Shown piece after piece: positions 54,374 through 63,115 of a stretch of 64,000 nt of DNA. Each line of letters opens with the position of its first letter. Position 1 is the stretch's first letter. Source of the DNA: Variovorax sp. J2L1-78 (lineage in GTDB: Bacteria > Pseudomonadota > Gammaproteobacteria > Burkholderiales > Burkholderiaceae_C). The stretch covers positions 620,001-684,000 of the forward strand of contig NZ_JASZYB010000001.1 in the NCBI RefSeq assembly GCF_030317205.1. Direction: 5' to 3'. A program made the translations under genes and the position numbers. Under the pieces are notes generated by a model. That model searched no databases and had not been told where the DNA came from. It worked only from the letters and a program-made list of their open reading frames with translations.

Positions 54374-54538
54374 TCAACGCGTCGACTCGTCCAGTGTCGC
54401 GATGGAGGCGGCGACGCGCGCGGCCATCGCCTGGGTGAGCACGATCTGCGAACGGCTCAGGGTCATCAGCATGCCGATACCGACCCCCGCTGCCGAGGCC
54501 AGGGCCACCACGAACTGTGCTTGCGAAAGCGTTTCCAT
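54374..54538 (-). CDS. Very small membrane protein
   Basis: 54-aa protein with one hydrophobic segment (about 8-28, FVVALASAAGVGIGMLMTLS) and a helical tail. AAAGGCAC precedes the ATG at 54538. Not recognised. Translation is plausible, but a gene this short could be chance. Confidence 0.5.
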   Translation of the reverse strand: METLSQAQFVVALASAAGVGIGMLMTLSRSQIVLTQAMAARVAASIATLDESTR

Positions 54539-54684
54539 TTGGGTGCCTTTGGAAGAAGTGATGAACCCAGGGAGCGAGCCCGCAGTCTGCGCGTGAGGCG
54601 GCGCGGCCTCAATACGCCATTCGGCTAAACGCACCGCGGCGTCGGCGCCCGGTCGCACACCCCGCTAGGCCGCATCGCCGATGG

Positions 54685-55113
54685 CTATTCGGCACTGTCG
54701 TCGCCGTCCAGGCTGGCGCTCCAGCGCGGGCCCCAACCGCTTCGGGCCTGGTCGAGGCTGCGGCGCTCCCGCTTGGTCGGCCGTCCCTGCTCGATGCTCA
54801 GCGCCGGCTCGCTGCCGAGGCGGCGCTGCTCACGGGCCGCGGCCTGTGCTGCGATGCTGTCGGCGGTTTCCTCGTAGAGCTGCTGGGCCACCGGCGCCGG
54901 CCCGCGCTGGCCGCTCAGGCCGCGCACGACCACGGTCCGCTGCACCGCGCCCTGGCGCAGCGCGACCGTGTCCCCGGCCTTGACCTCGCGCGAGGCCTTG
55001 GCCACGTCGCCATTGACCTGCACGCGGTGCTTGCCGATCTCGTCGGCCGCCAGCGAGCGGGTCTTGTAGAAGCGCGCGGCCCACAGCCACTTGTCGATAC
55101 GCAGACGATCCAT
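54685..55113 (-). CDS. hslR: S4-domain RNA-binding protein (Hsp15/HslR type)
   Basis: 142-aa protein. The S4 domain (1-60) starts RIDKWLWAARFYKTRSLA and includes VNGDVAKASREVKAGD. E. coli Hsp15 (133 aa) rescues stalled 50S subunits carrying peptidyl-tRNA. The C-terminal basic tail is usual. It lies 2 bases after the histidine kinase gene, so it may be co-transcribed with a two-component system, an unusual partner. Confidence 0.9.
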   Translation of the reverse strand: MDRLRIDKWLWAARFYKTRSLAADEIGKHRVQVNGDVAKASREVKAGDTVALRQGAVQRTVVVRGLSGQRGPAPVAQQLYEETADSIAAQAAAREQRRLGSEPALSIEQGRPTKRERRSLDQARSGWGPRWSASLDGDDSAE

Positions 55114-55115
55114 TC

Positions 55116-56534
55116 CTATCCTTGTTCCAGCGGCAGCCGCACGGTGGCGTCGAGCCCGACGACGCGGCCGTCCGCCAGGCGATTGTCCAGCGCGATCGTT
55201 CCCCCCAGCGCATGCACGATTTCCTGGCAGATCGCCAGCCCGAGCCCCGAGCCGCTGGCCATGTCACCGGCCGAGAAGGGCGCGAACAGACGGCCCCGCA
55301 GTTCGTCCGGGATGCCGGGGCCGGCGTCGGCGATGCCCAGCAGCGCCTCGCCATCGTCGGCACGCACCCGCACCGACAGCATGCCGCCGCGCGGGCTGTG
55401 CTTGATGGCGTTGTGCAGCAGGTTGCGTGTCAGCTCCTGCAGCATCCAGCGGTGGGCGTGGACTGGCACGGCATGGGCGTCGAGTTCGAAGTCGAGCGCC
55501 TTGTCGGCGATCAGCGGCGACACGTCGAGCGCCACCTGGCGCACCACCTCGCCCAGGTCCTGCGTGCTCGATTCCGGCTGCTGGCGCAACTGCTCGACCT
55601 TGGCCAGTGAGAGCATCTGGTTGGCCAGCGTCGTCGCGCGCGCCACGGTGGCGTCGATCTCGCCAAGGGCTTGATCCGCCGGCACGTCGCCGCGCCGCGC
55701 CGACTGCACCTGCGCCTTGAGCACGGCCAGCGGCGTGCGCAGCTGGTGGGCGCTGTCGCGCACGAAGCGCTTCTGATGGTCGAGCAGCGCCTGCAGCCGG
55801 CCCATGACGCGCGTCGTCGCCTCGACCAGCGGGCGCAGTTCGCGCGGGGCGTCGGGCGCCTCGATGGGCGACAGGTCGTCGGCGGCGCGGGCCTCGATGG
55901 CTTCGCCCAGCGCGCGCACCGGCTGCGTTGCGCGCTGCACGACCAGCGCGGTGACCCCGGCGATCACGGCCAGCAGCACGGCCTGGCGCCAGAGCGTGTC
56001 GAGCAGCAGCTTGCGCGCCAGCGTCTCGCGGATCTCGAGCGTTTCCGCCACCTGCACCACCGCCATGCCGCGGCCGACGGCGCTGGCCACGGGTTGCAGC
56101 AGCACGGCGATGCGCACCTGCTGCCCGCGAAACTCTGCGTCGTAGAAATCGACCAGCGCCGCGTAGGGCGGGCGGATCGGCAAGGTGCCGCGCCAGAAGG
56201 GCACCTCGTCGAAGCCGGAGATCATCTCGCCATTCAGCGTCGACACGCGGTAGTACATCCGGCTCTGGCTGTCGGCCTCGAAGGCCTCGAGCGCGGAATA
56301 GGGCACGACCGCGCGCAGCACGGCCGCCTCGTCGTAGCCGGTCACGTCGAGCTGCTCGCCGATGGTCTTGGCCGATGCCAGCAGCGTGCGGTCGTAGGCG
56401 ATGGTGGCCGCGGCCAGGCTCTGGCGGTACAGGCTCACGCTGTTGACCGCGATGACGAGCGCCACCGGCACCAGGATGCCGAGCAGCAGCCGTGCCCGTA
56501 GCGAGCTCGCCGAGGTCGGGAAGGGCCGCCTCAC
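55116..56534 (-). CDS. Sensor histidine kinase (TctE-like)
   Basis: 472-aa inner-membrane kinase. TM1 is at about 12-34, a periplasmic sensor region at about 35-165 and TM2 at about 178-196. The HisKA phospho-acceptor lies in VRDSAHQLRTPLAVLKAQ near residue 260. The ATPase boxes are RNLLHNAIKHSP (N), DAGPGIP (G1) and GSGLGLAI (G2). Its place next to a TctD-like regulator and tctCBA suggests it senses tricarboxylates or related organic acids. GTG start overlaps the regulator stop (GTGA). Confidence 0.92.
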   Translation of the reverse strand: MRRPFPTSASSLRARLLLGILVPVALVIAVNSVSLYRQSLAAATIAYDRTLLASAKTIGEQLDVTGYDEAAVLRAVVPYSALEAFEADSQSRMYYRVSTLNGEMISGFDEVPFWRGTLPIRPPYAALVDFYDAEFRGQQVRIAVLLQPVASAVGRGMAVVQVAETLEIRETLARKLLLDTLWRQAVLLAVIAGVTALVVQRATQPVRALGEAIEARAADDLSPIEAPDAPRELRPLVEATTRVMGRLQALLDHQKRFVRDSAHQLRTPLAVLKAQVQSARRGDVPADQALGEIDATVARATTLANQMLSLAKVEQLRQQPESSTQDLGEVVRQVALDVSPLIADKALDFELDAHAVPVHAHRWMLQELTRNLLHNAIKHSPRGGMLSVRVRADDGEALLGIADAGPGIPDELRGRLFAPFSAGDMASGSGLGLAICQEIVHALGGTIALDNRLADGRVVGLDATVRLPLEQG

Positions 56535-57214
56535 GGCTCCTCGCGCAGCAGATAGCCCAGTCCACGCAGCGTCATCAGCGCCGTGCCGGTGCCGACCAGC
56601 TTCTTGCGCAGGCGATACACCACCACCTCGATGGCCTCGTACTGCACGTCCGCCTCGCCAGGGAAGACCAGCTCGAACAACCGTTCCTTGGTGACGGCAT
56701 GGCCGGGGTTGGTCATCAGCGCCTTCAAGAGCGCCAGCTCGCGCGGCGTGAGCTCCAGCACCTCCGCGCGGTGGTAGATGGCGCCGCTCGCGCCCTCGTA
56801 GCGCAGCCCACCGACCGGTGGCGGGCCGGGCGGCGCGTCGCTGCCGTCGTGTTGCTGATGGCGGCGGCGCAGGGCGCGCAGGCGCGCCTCGAGTTCGTCC
56901 AGGTCGAAAGGCTTGGGCAGGTAGTCGTCGGCGCCGGCGTTGAGCCCGACGATGCGGTCGCCCACCGTGCCGCGCGCCGTCAGCAGCAGCACCGGCGTGC
57001 GCAGGCCGGCGGCACGCGCCTGCGCCAGCACCTGCAGTCCGTCGAGGTTCGGCAGGTTGAGGTCGAGCGCCACCACGTCGGGCTCCAGCGCCTGCCATTG
57101 CGCCAGCGCCAGCGCGCCGTCGCCGCACACCCGCACGTCGATGCGGCGGCGGCCCAGCGTGCGCTGCAGCGTGGTTTGCATGGTGGGGTCGTCTTCGACC
57201 AGCAGCAGCTTCAT
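56531..57214 (-). CDS. OmpR-family response regulator (TctD-like)
   Basis: 227-aa regulator. The receiver domain has D51 (VVALDLNLPNLDG), the acidic pocket EDDP and the switch lysine in YLPKPFDL. The OmpR/PhoB winged helix follows from about 130 (LTPRELALLKALMTNPGHAV). It diverges from tctC with 113 bases between, so direct control of the transporter operon is the natural reading. Confidence 0.93.
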   Translation of the reverse strand: MKLLLVEDDPTMQTTLQRTLGRRRIDVRVCGDGALALAQWQALEPDVVALDLNLPNLDGLQVLAQARAAGLRTPVLLLTARGTVGDRIVGLNAGADDYLPKPFDLDELEARLRALRRRHQQHDGSDAPPGPPPVGGLRYEGASGAIYHRAEVLELTPRELALLKALMTNPGHAVTKERLFELVFPGEADVQYEAIEVVVYRLRKKLVGTGTALMTLRGLGYLLREEP

Positions 57215-57327
57215 CGGGAGGTGGGTTCGGTGTTTACCCCAGTGTGCCGGACAGCCAACTGACAGCGGGGCGGCGCATCATAGCGGCGTTCAGCTTCCCC
57301 AGATTCCACCCCCGAAGGAGACATTCA

Positions 57328-58287
57328 ATGCGTCGCGACACCTTTTTGAAGTCATTGGCCGCCCTGGCCGCCGCGGGCGCCTTGCCCCTGTCGGCACGTG
57401 CCGCCGCCAACCTCAAGATGATGATTCCGGCCAATCCGGGCGGCGGTTGGGACACCACCGGTCGCGCATTGGGCAAGGCCATGACCGACGCCAAGGTGGC
57501 CGACACCGTCACCTACGACAACAAGGGTGGCGCGGCCGGCGCATTGGGCCTGGCCCAGTTCGTCAACGGTTCCAAGGGCGACCCGAACGCGCTGATGGTC
57601 ATGGGCTCGGTCATGCTAGGCGGCATCATCACCGGCAAGCCGCCGGTCAAGCTCGAACAGGCCACGCCCATCGCCCGCATCACGACCGAATACAACGTGT
57701 TCGTGCTGCCGGCCAGCTCGCCGCTCAAGACCATGAAGGATGTGGTCGACCAGCTCAAGAAGGACCCGGGCAGCGTCAAGTGGGGCGGCGGTTCGCGCGG
57801 CTCCACCGAGCACATTGCGGCAGCGATGATCGCGCAGAAGGTCGGCGCCGACCCGTCGAAGATCAACTACGTGGCCTTCCGCGGCGGCGGCGAGGCCACG
57901 GCGGCCATCCTCGGCGGCAACGTCACGGTCGGCGGCAGCGGTTACAGCGAGTTCGCCGAGTACATCGCCGCCGGCAAGATGCGCGCGATCGCCGTCACCT
58001 CGGCGCAGCGCCTGCCGGGCATCAACGTGCCCACGCTGAAGGAACAGGGCATCGACGTCGAGATCGGCAACTGGCGCGGCGTGTACGGTGCCCCGGGCCT
58101 CACGCCCGAGCAGCGCAAGGCCGTCACCGACATGGTGCTGGCCGCGCTTAAGAGTTCCGCCTGGGCCGAAGCGCTCAAGAAGAACGACTGGACGCCGGCC
58201 GTGCTGTCGGGCGACGCCTTCGCGAAATTCGTCGACGACGACTTCGCCAGCCTGCGCGCCATCATGGCCAAGTCCGGGATGATTTGA
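57328..58287 (+). CDS. tctC: Bug-family tripartite tricarboxylate receptor (TctC-like)
   Basis: 319-aa periplasmic solute-binding protein. The leader MRRDTFLKSLAALAAAGALP ends ARA; the RR and FLK resemble a Tat signal. The mature part begins NLKMMIPANPGGGWDTTGRA, the Bug-family N-terminus, and contains NKGGAAGALGLAQF. It delivers citrate or another carboxylate to TctAB. AAGGAG precedes the ATG. A structured intergenic repeat separates it from tctB. Confidence 0.93.
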   Translation: MRRDTFLKSLAALAAAGALPLSARAAANLKMMIPANPGGGWDTTGRALGKAMTDAKVADTVTYDNKGGAAGALGLAQFVNGSKGDPNALMVMGSVMLGGIITGKPPVKLEQATPIARITTEYNVFVLPASSPLKTMKDVVDQLKKDPGSVKWGGGSRGSTEHIAAAMIAQKVGADPSKINYVAFRGGGEATAAILGGNVTVGGSGYSEFAEYIAAGKMRAIAVTSAQRLPGINVPTLKEQGIDVEIGNWRGVYGAPGLTPEQRKAVTDMVLAALKSSAWAEALKKNDWTPAVLSGDAFAKFVDDDFASLRAIMAKSGMI

Positions 58288-58298
58288 AGAACTTGGCT

Positions 58299-58388
58299 CT
58301 CCCCCAGGCTTGCCCACTTCGTGTGGCAGCGCCCACCCCCTTCCGGGGGAGACACCTGCGGCCCGGCTGAGCCGGTTCCGCGGTGTCT
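58299..58388 (+). repeat. Structured palindromic (REP-like) element between tctC and tctB
   Basis: Nested inverted repeats. CTCCCCC (58299-58305) and CCCCC (58336-58340) can each pair with GGGGGAG (58345-58351). AGACACC (58350-58356) pairs with GGTGTCT (58382-58388), enclosing GCGG/CCGC and CCGGCT/AGCCGG. The layout resembles dispersed intergenic palindromes of Comamonadaceae genomes. Its place after the receptor gene would favour more TctC than TctAB. Confidence 0.7.
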
Positions 58389-58426
58389 CTGGAAGGGGAC
58401 GATTCGCCTCTCCTTTAGAGAAAAAA

Positions 58427-58963
58427 ATGAACTCCAGCTCTCTTCCCGCGGATGTGGGGCGCGGCACCACCTGGCCGCAGACGCTCGTCGGCGTCGGCGT
58501 TCTGCTGACCGGCCTGGGGCTGGCGGCGGGCGCCATCGACATTTCTTCGGAGGCGGGCTACGGCGGCGTTGGCCCCAACTTCCTGCCGTGGCTGGTGTCG
58601 ATCGTGCTGTCGATCTGCGGTGCGTGGATCGTCTGGGAATCGCGCACCGGTGGCTTCCGCGACATGGACGAACCCTCGGGCGCGGTCGAGACCTACTGGT
58701 CGGGCTTCGTCTGGGTGTCGGCGGGGCTGCTGCTGAATGCCGCGCTCATCACCACCATCGGCTTCATCTTCAGCTGCACGCTGTGCTACGTGCTCGCGGT
58801 GCAGGGCCTGCGCCGCGCGAGCGGGCAGGGCGGCGTGAACAGTCCGCGCACCTGGCTCATCGATGCCGTCACCGGCTTGCTCATCGCAGCGCCGGTGTTC
58901 TGGATGTTCACGCAGTTCCTGGCGATCAACCTGCCGGGCCTGACATCGACGGGCTGGATCTGA
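58427..58963 (+). CDS. tctB: Tripartite tricarboxylate transporter small subunit (TctB-like)
   Basis: 178-aa inner-membrane protein with four hydrophobic segments (about 18-38, 48-68, 90-125 split in two, and 145-168), the TctB size and layout. The GYGGVGPNFLPWLV segment is typical. It forms the membrane part with TctA. TTAGAGAAAA precedes the ATG. One base separates it from tctA. Confidence 0.9.
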   Translation: MNSSSLPADVGRGTTWPQTLVGVGVLLTGLGLAAGAIDISSEAGYGGVGPNFLPWLVSIVLSICGAWIVWESRTGGFRDMDEPSGAVETYWSGFVWVSAGLLLNAALITTIGFIFSCTLCYVLAVQGLRRASGQGGVNSPRTWLIDAVTGLLIAAPVFWMFTQFLAINLPGLTSTGWI

Positions 58964-58964
58964 C

Positions 58965-60479
58965 ATGGATATCTTCAACGCACTCATGCAGGGCTTCGCC
59001 GCGGCGATCACCCCTGCCAACCTGCTCTGGTGCCTGGTGGGCTGCGCCCTCGGCACGGCCGTCGGCGTGCTGCCCGGCATCGGGCCTGCGGTGGCCGTGG
59101 CCATGCTGCTGCCCATCACCGGCAAGGTCGACGTCACGGCCTCGATGATCTTCTTCTCCGGCATCTACTACGGCGCGATGTACGGTGGCTCGACCACCTC
59201 CATCCTGCTGAACACGCCCGGGGAGACGGCCAGCATGGTGACCGCCATGGAGGGCAACAAGATGGCCAAGAGCGGCCGCGCGGGCGCCGCGCTCGCCACC
59301 GCGGCCATCGGCTCCTTCGTGGCCGGCACCATCGCCACGGTCGTGGTCACGCTGTTCGCGCCCTTCGTGGCCGACTTCGCCGTGAAGCTCGGCCCGCCCG
59401 AGTACTTCCTGCTGATGCTACTGGCCTTCACCACCGTGAGCGCGGTGCTCGGCAAGAGCACGCTGCGCGGCATGACGGCCCTCTTCATCGGCTTGGCCGC
59501 CGGCTGCGTCGGCCTCGACCAGATCTCGGGCCAGGGCCGCTACACCGGCGGCGTGCCGGAACTGCTCGACGGCATCGAGATCGTGCTGGTCGCGGTCGGC
59601 CTGTTCGCGGTGGCCGAGGTGCTCTATGCCGTGCTGTACGAAGGCAAGGTCGTCGAAGGCCAGAACAAGCTCAGCCGCGTGCACATGAGCAAGCGCGACT
59701 GGAAGCGTTCGATTCCCGCCTGGCTGCGCGGCACCGCCATCGGCACGCCGTTCGGCTGCATCCCGGCCGGCGGCACCGAGATCCCAACCTTCCTGAGCTA
59801 CGCGATGGAAAAGAAGCTCGCGAAGGACAGCGACGCGAAGGCCGAGTTCGGCACCAGCGGCGCCATCGAAGGCGTGGCCGGCCCCGAAGCCGCCAACAAT
59901 GCGACGGTGACCGCGGCGCTGATCCCGCTGCTCACGCTGGGCATCCCCACCAGCAACACCACCGCCATCCTGCTGGGCGCGTTCCAGAACTACGGCATCC
60001 AGCCCGGCCCGCAACTCTTCACCACCTCGGCCGCGTTGGTGTGGGCGCTGATCGCCTCGCTTTACATCGGCAACGTCATGCTGCTGGTGCTCAACCTGCC
60101 GATGGTCGGCCTGTGGGTCAAGCTGCTGAAGATTCCCAAGCCCCAGCTTTACGCCGGCATCCTGATCTTCGCGACGGTGGGTGCCTACGGCATGCGCCAG
60201 AGCGCCTTCGACCTGTTCCTGCTCTACGCCATCGGCGTGCTGGGCGTGGTCATGCGGCGCTTCGACTTCCCGACCGCGCCGGTGGTGGTCGGCATGATCC
60301 TCGGTCCGCTCGCCGAAGCGCAGTTGCGCAACGCAATGTCCATCGGCGAGGGCAGTGCGGCGGTGTTCTTCCAGCGGCCCATGTCCATCGTGCTGATCCT
60401 GGTGGTGCTGGCCGTGCTGATTCTGCCGCGCGTCGCCAAGGCGATGGCGATGAAGAAGGCCCGGATCGGGGCGCTCTGA
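58965..60479 (+). CDS. tctA: Tripartite tricarboxylate transporter large subunit (TctA-like)
   Basis: 504-aa permease with about 12 transmembrane helices. Family signatures are [38 protein letters not shown] and the second-half repeat [20 protein letters not shown] with [19 protein letters not shown]. It imports the ligand carried by the Bug receptor using an ion gradient. It is the end of tctCBA. Confidence 0.95.
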   Translation: MDIFNALMQGFAAAITPANLLWCLVGCALGTAVGVLPGIGPAVAVAMLLPITGKVDVTASMIFFSGIYYGAMYGGSTTSILLNTPGETASMVTAMEGNKMAKSGRAGAALATAAIGSFVAGTIATVVVTLFAPFVADFAVKLGPPEYFLLMLLAFTTVSAVLGKSTLRGMTALFIGLAAGCVGLDQISGQGRYTGGVPELLDGIEIVLVAVGLFAVAEVLYAVLYEGKVVEGQNKLSRVHMSKRDWKRSIPAWLRGTAIGTPFGCIPAGGTEIPTFLSYAMEKKLAKDSDAKAEFGTSGAIEGVAGPEAANNATVTAALIPLLTLGIPTSNTTAILLGAFQNYGIQPGPQLFTTSAALVWALIASLYIGNVMLLVLNLPMVGLWVKLLKIPKPQLYAGILIFATVGAYGMRQSAFDLFLLYAIGVLGVVMRRFDFPTAPVVVGMILGPLAEAQLRNAMSIGEGSAAVFFQRPMSIVLILVVLAVLILPRVAKAMAMKKARIGAL

Positions 60480-60494
60480 TCTTCGGTCGTTGAT

Positions 60495-60866
60495 TCAGCG
60501 CCGCGCGCCGGCCCGGTCGGCCGGCAGCACGATGGTGGCGCGGCCATCCTGCGTGGTCACCGTGTCCGACGCCGCGGGCGGCGTGGGCGAGCCGACCGGT
60601 GCCACCACGGTCGCGCGGCCATCGGCGGACGGCATCGCCGCCTCGGTCGGCGGCCCGCCCAAGGCACGATCCAGCGCGGTTCCCGCCGCGCGCACGCAAG
60701 CCTCGCGTGATGGTGCCGGCAGAGTCCCGCGGTTGCAGGCGGCGACCTCCGCGTCATAGCGCTGCTGCGCAGCGGCGCGGTCGGCCGGCCCCTGTTGCGC
60801 GAAGCCGTTGATGGCGAGCAGAAGCGCCGTTCCGACAAAGGCGTATTGGATGCGAGTGGCGAGCAT
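60495..60866 (-). CDS. Small exported hypothetical protein
   Basis: 123-aa protein with a signal peptide (about 1-22, cleavage after GFA) and a polar mature part containing two cysteines (AACNRG and EACVRAAG), probably a disulfide. The C-terminus has a duplicated DGRATVVAP / DGRATIVLP motif. GGAGGA lies 4-5 bases before the ATG. Not recognised. It converges on tctA and diverges from the PAP2 lipoprotein gene. Confidence 0.65.
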   Translation of the reverse strand: MLATRIQYAFVGTALLLAINGFAQQGPADRAAAQQRYDAEVAACNRGTLPAPSREACVRAAGTALDRALGGPPTEAAMPSADGRATVVAPVGSPTPPAASDTVTTQDGRATIVLPADRAGARR

Positions 60867-61093
60867 GGGCGTCCTCCGTGTTCCGAGGGCTCGATGGTCG
60901 ACGCGGGATCGCGCTGCTCGCGTGCGATGCCACAGCATGTACCGGTAGGCCAAGGGCGACGAAACGACGCCGGCGCCGCAACCCCATGCCGCCCGCGTGT
61001 TTCACAGGCATGACTTCTTCGTTGCCTAGATTGCGTGCCGTCGAGCCGGCGCTCCTGCCGGCTCGCGCTCCCATTCCGCATCGAATCCTTTCC

Positions 61094-63091
61094 ATGTCTC
61101 CATTCCTGTCATCCTCCCGTCCGTTCGTCCTCACCCTGGTCGCCGCACTGTGCCTGTCGGCCTGCGGCGGTGGTGGCGATTCGGGCGCTTCGACCCCCAC
61201 CACCGGCACGGCGCCGACCGCGCCCGTCGTCGTGGCGGCCGGCGCGCCAAAGGACCTCGGCTTCACCGACGCCGCACCGGTGCCCGACGTGGCCACCGTT
61301 CCGCCTTTCGTCGACAACGTCGCGACCAACCAGCGCGGCGACGCCCGCTACGCCACCAAGGAAACCAACGCCGGCGTCCGCGTGGTGGCCGGCTTCCTCG
61401 ATTTCTGGACGCCCAGCACGCTGCTGGTGGACGCAGGCCAGACGGCCCCGGCGCAGGCGGGCTTTCCGGCCGTGGTCGCTTCCAACTGGAGCGGGATTCC
61501 CGGCGATGCCACCGACGGCAAGAGCGTCAACGCGGCCGTGCTGGGCCACAACATCCAGTACGTGATCGACGTGACCACGGCCCGCACCAGCGCGCAGGAA
61601 CTCGCGGCCTACCTCGACGACCGCCGCGGCAAGGCCTACAGCGTCAGCGATGGCCTGGGTCCACTCACGGCGGCGTGGCGCGCCGCCGCGCAGCAGACCA
61701 CGACGATCACCGGGATCGCCGCCGACGCCACCACCGTGAAGTACGACGACGGCGGCAACAACAGCGGTGTGGGTGGCAGTGCCAACCCGGGCTTCGGCAC
61801 CGTGGTCGACCTGGTCAACAACATTGGCGAGAACGGCTCGACCGAACCGGCCAAGCGCTATTTCAAGTACGCGCGCCCCTGGCGCTGGAGCAGCAGCGTC
61901 AAGGTGGTGCCTTCCCTGGAGCCCGCGAAGAGTTCCACCCCGACCACGGATGGCGGTTTCGTCAGCGGCCACACGGCCGAAGCCGTGCGCAACGGCTTCG
62001 CCTTCGGCTACGTGGTGCCCGAGCGCTTCCAGGAAATGGTCGCCCGTGGCCTCGAACTGGGTGAGAACCGCATCCTCGCCGGCATGCATTCGCCGCTCGA
62101 CGTGATCGGCGGGCGCATCCAGGGCCATGCGGTGGCGGCGGCCAGCCTGTCCACCGGCGCCAACGCGGCGCGCAAGGCCGCGGCCCGTGCGCAGGCCCAG
62201 TCGGTGCTGATGACGGCGGTAGGCGCAACCGATGCCACGGCCCTCAACACCTTCGCGCATTCGCAGGGCACGGACCAGGACCGCTTCGCGGACCACGCCG
62301 CCAGCAAGGCGGCCTACCTGCGCCGCATGACCTTCGGCTTCACGCAAGTCGGCGACAAGACCAAACCAGCCGTCGTGCCCAAGGGCGCCGAAGTGCTGCT
62401 CGAAACCCGGCTGCCCTACCTCGACGCCGAGCAGCGCCGCGTGGTGCTCAAGACCACCGCGATCGCGTCGGGCTACCCGGCGATGGACGACCCCGAAGGC
62501 TGGGGCCGCCTGAACCTGTTCGACGCGGCCGACGGCTACGGCGCGTTCAACGGCGATGTGGTCGTGAAGATGGACGCCAGCCTGGGTGGCTTCCATGCGA
62601 TGGACAGCTGGCGCAACGACATCGGCGGCGCCGGCAAGCTGAGCAAGACCGGCACCGGCACGCTGCGCCTGGGCGGCAAGAACAGCTACAGCGGCGGCAC
62701 GCAACTGGTCGCCGGTACGCTGCAGGCCGACTCGGCCAGCGCCTTCGGCGTGGGCAACGTCTATGTCGGTGGCGGCACGCTGGTCTGCAATGCCCCGTCT
62801 ACGGTGACGATGGCCGGTGCCTACACGCAGCTCGGCGGCAGCACGCTGCAGATGAACATCGGCGGCAACGGCGCCGGCCGCCTGTCGGTCAAGGGCGTGG
62901 CGGCCCTGGACGGCACCTTGAACATCACGTTCAAGGCGGGCGCGGCGCCCAGCGTGGGCGACGTGCTCACGGTCGTCAGCAGCGGCGCGCTGATCGGCAA
63001 GTTCAGCGCCATCACGGTGCCGGCCGGGTACAAGGTCACGCCGACCTACACCGCGACCGAGCTGTCGTTGCGCATCGACGCCGCGGTCTGA
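61094..63091 (+). CDS. PAP2-type acid phosphatase lipoprotein with autotransporter-associated repeat
   Basis: 665-aa exported protein. The signal ends LSAC with Cys24 as lipid site, followed by GGGG. The phosphatase core has all three PAP2/class A motifs: K-x6-RP (K254 to P262), SGHT (291-294) and R-x5-H-x3-D (R326, H332, D336). A C-terminal section (about 515-570) carries an autotransporter-type beta-strand repeat (TGTGTLRLGGKNSYSGGTQL, then GTLQADSASAFG) and a short beta-rich end. No outer-membrane barrel is present. The linkage is unusual. Substrate unknown. Confidence 0.82.
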   Translation: MSPFLSSSRPFVLTLVAALCLSACGGGGDSGASTPTTGTAPTAPVVVAAGAPKDLGFTDAAPVPDVATVPPFVDNVATNQRGDARYATKETNAGVRVVAGFLDFWTPSTLLVDAGQTAPAQAGFPAVVASNWSGIPGDATDGKSVNAAVLGHNIQYVIDVTTARTSAQELAAYLDDRRGKAYSVSDGLGPLTAAWRAAAQQTTTITGIAADATTVKYDDGGNNSGVGGSANPGFGTVVDLVNNIGENGSTEPAKRYFKYARPWRWSSSVKVVPSLEPAKSSTPTTDGGFVSGHTAEAVRNGFAFGYVVPERFQEMVARGLELGENRILAGMHSPLDVIGGRIQGHAVAAASLSTGANAARKAAARAQAQSVLMTAVGATDATALNTFAHSQGTDQDRFADHAASKAAYLRRMTFGFTQVGDKTKPAVVPKGAEVLLETRLPYLDAEQRRVVLKTTAIASGYPAMDDPEGWGRLNLFDAADGYGAFNGDVVVKMDASLGGFHAMDSWRNDIGGAGKLSKTGTGTLRLGGKNSYSGGTQLVAGTLQADSASAFGVGNVYVGGGTLVCNAPSTVTMAGAYTQLGGSTLQMNIGGNGAGRLSVKGVAALDGTLNITFKAGAAPSVGDVLTVVSSGALIGKFSAITVPAGYKVTPTYTATELSLRIDAAV

Positions 63092-63115
63092 ACATCGCAG
63101 GAAGGCGCCCGGGGA

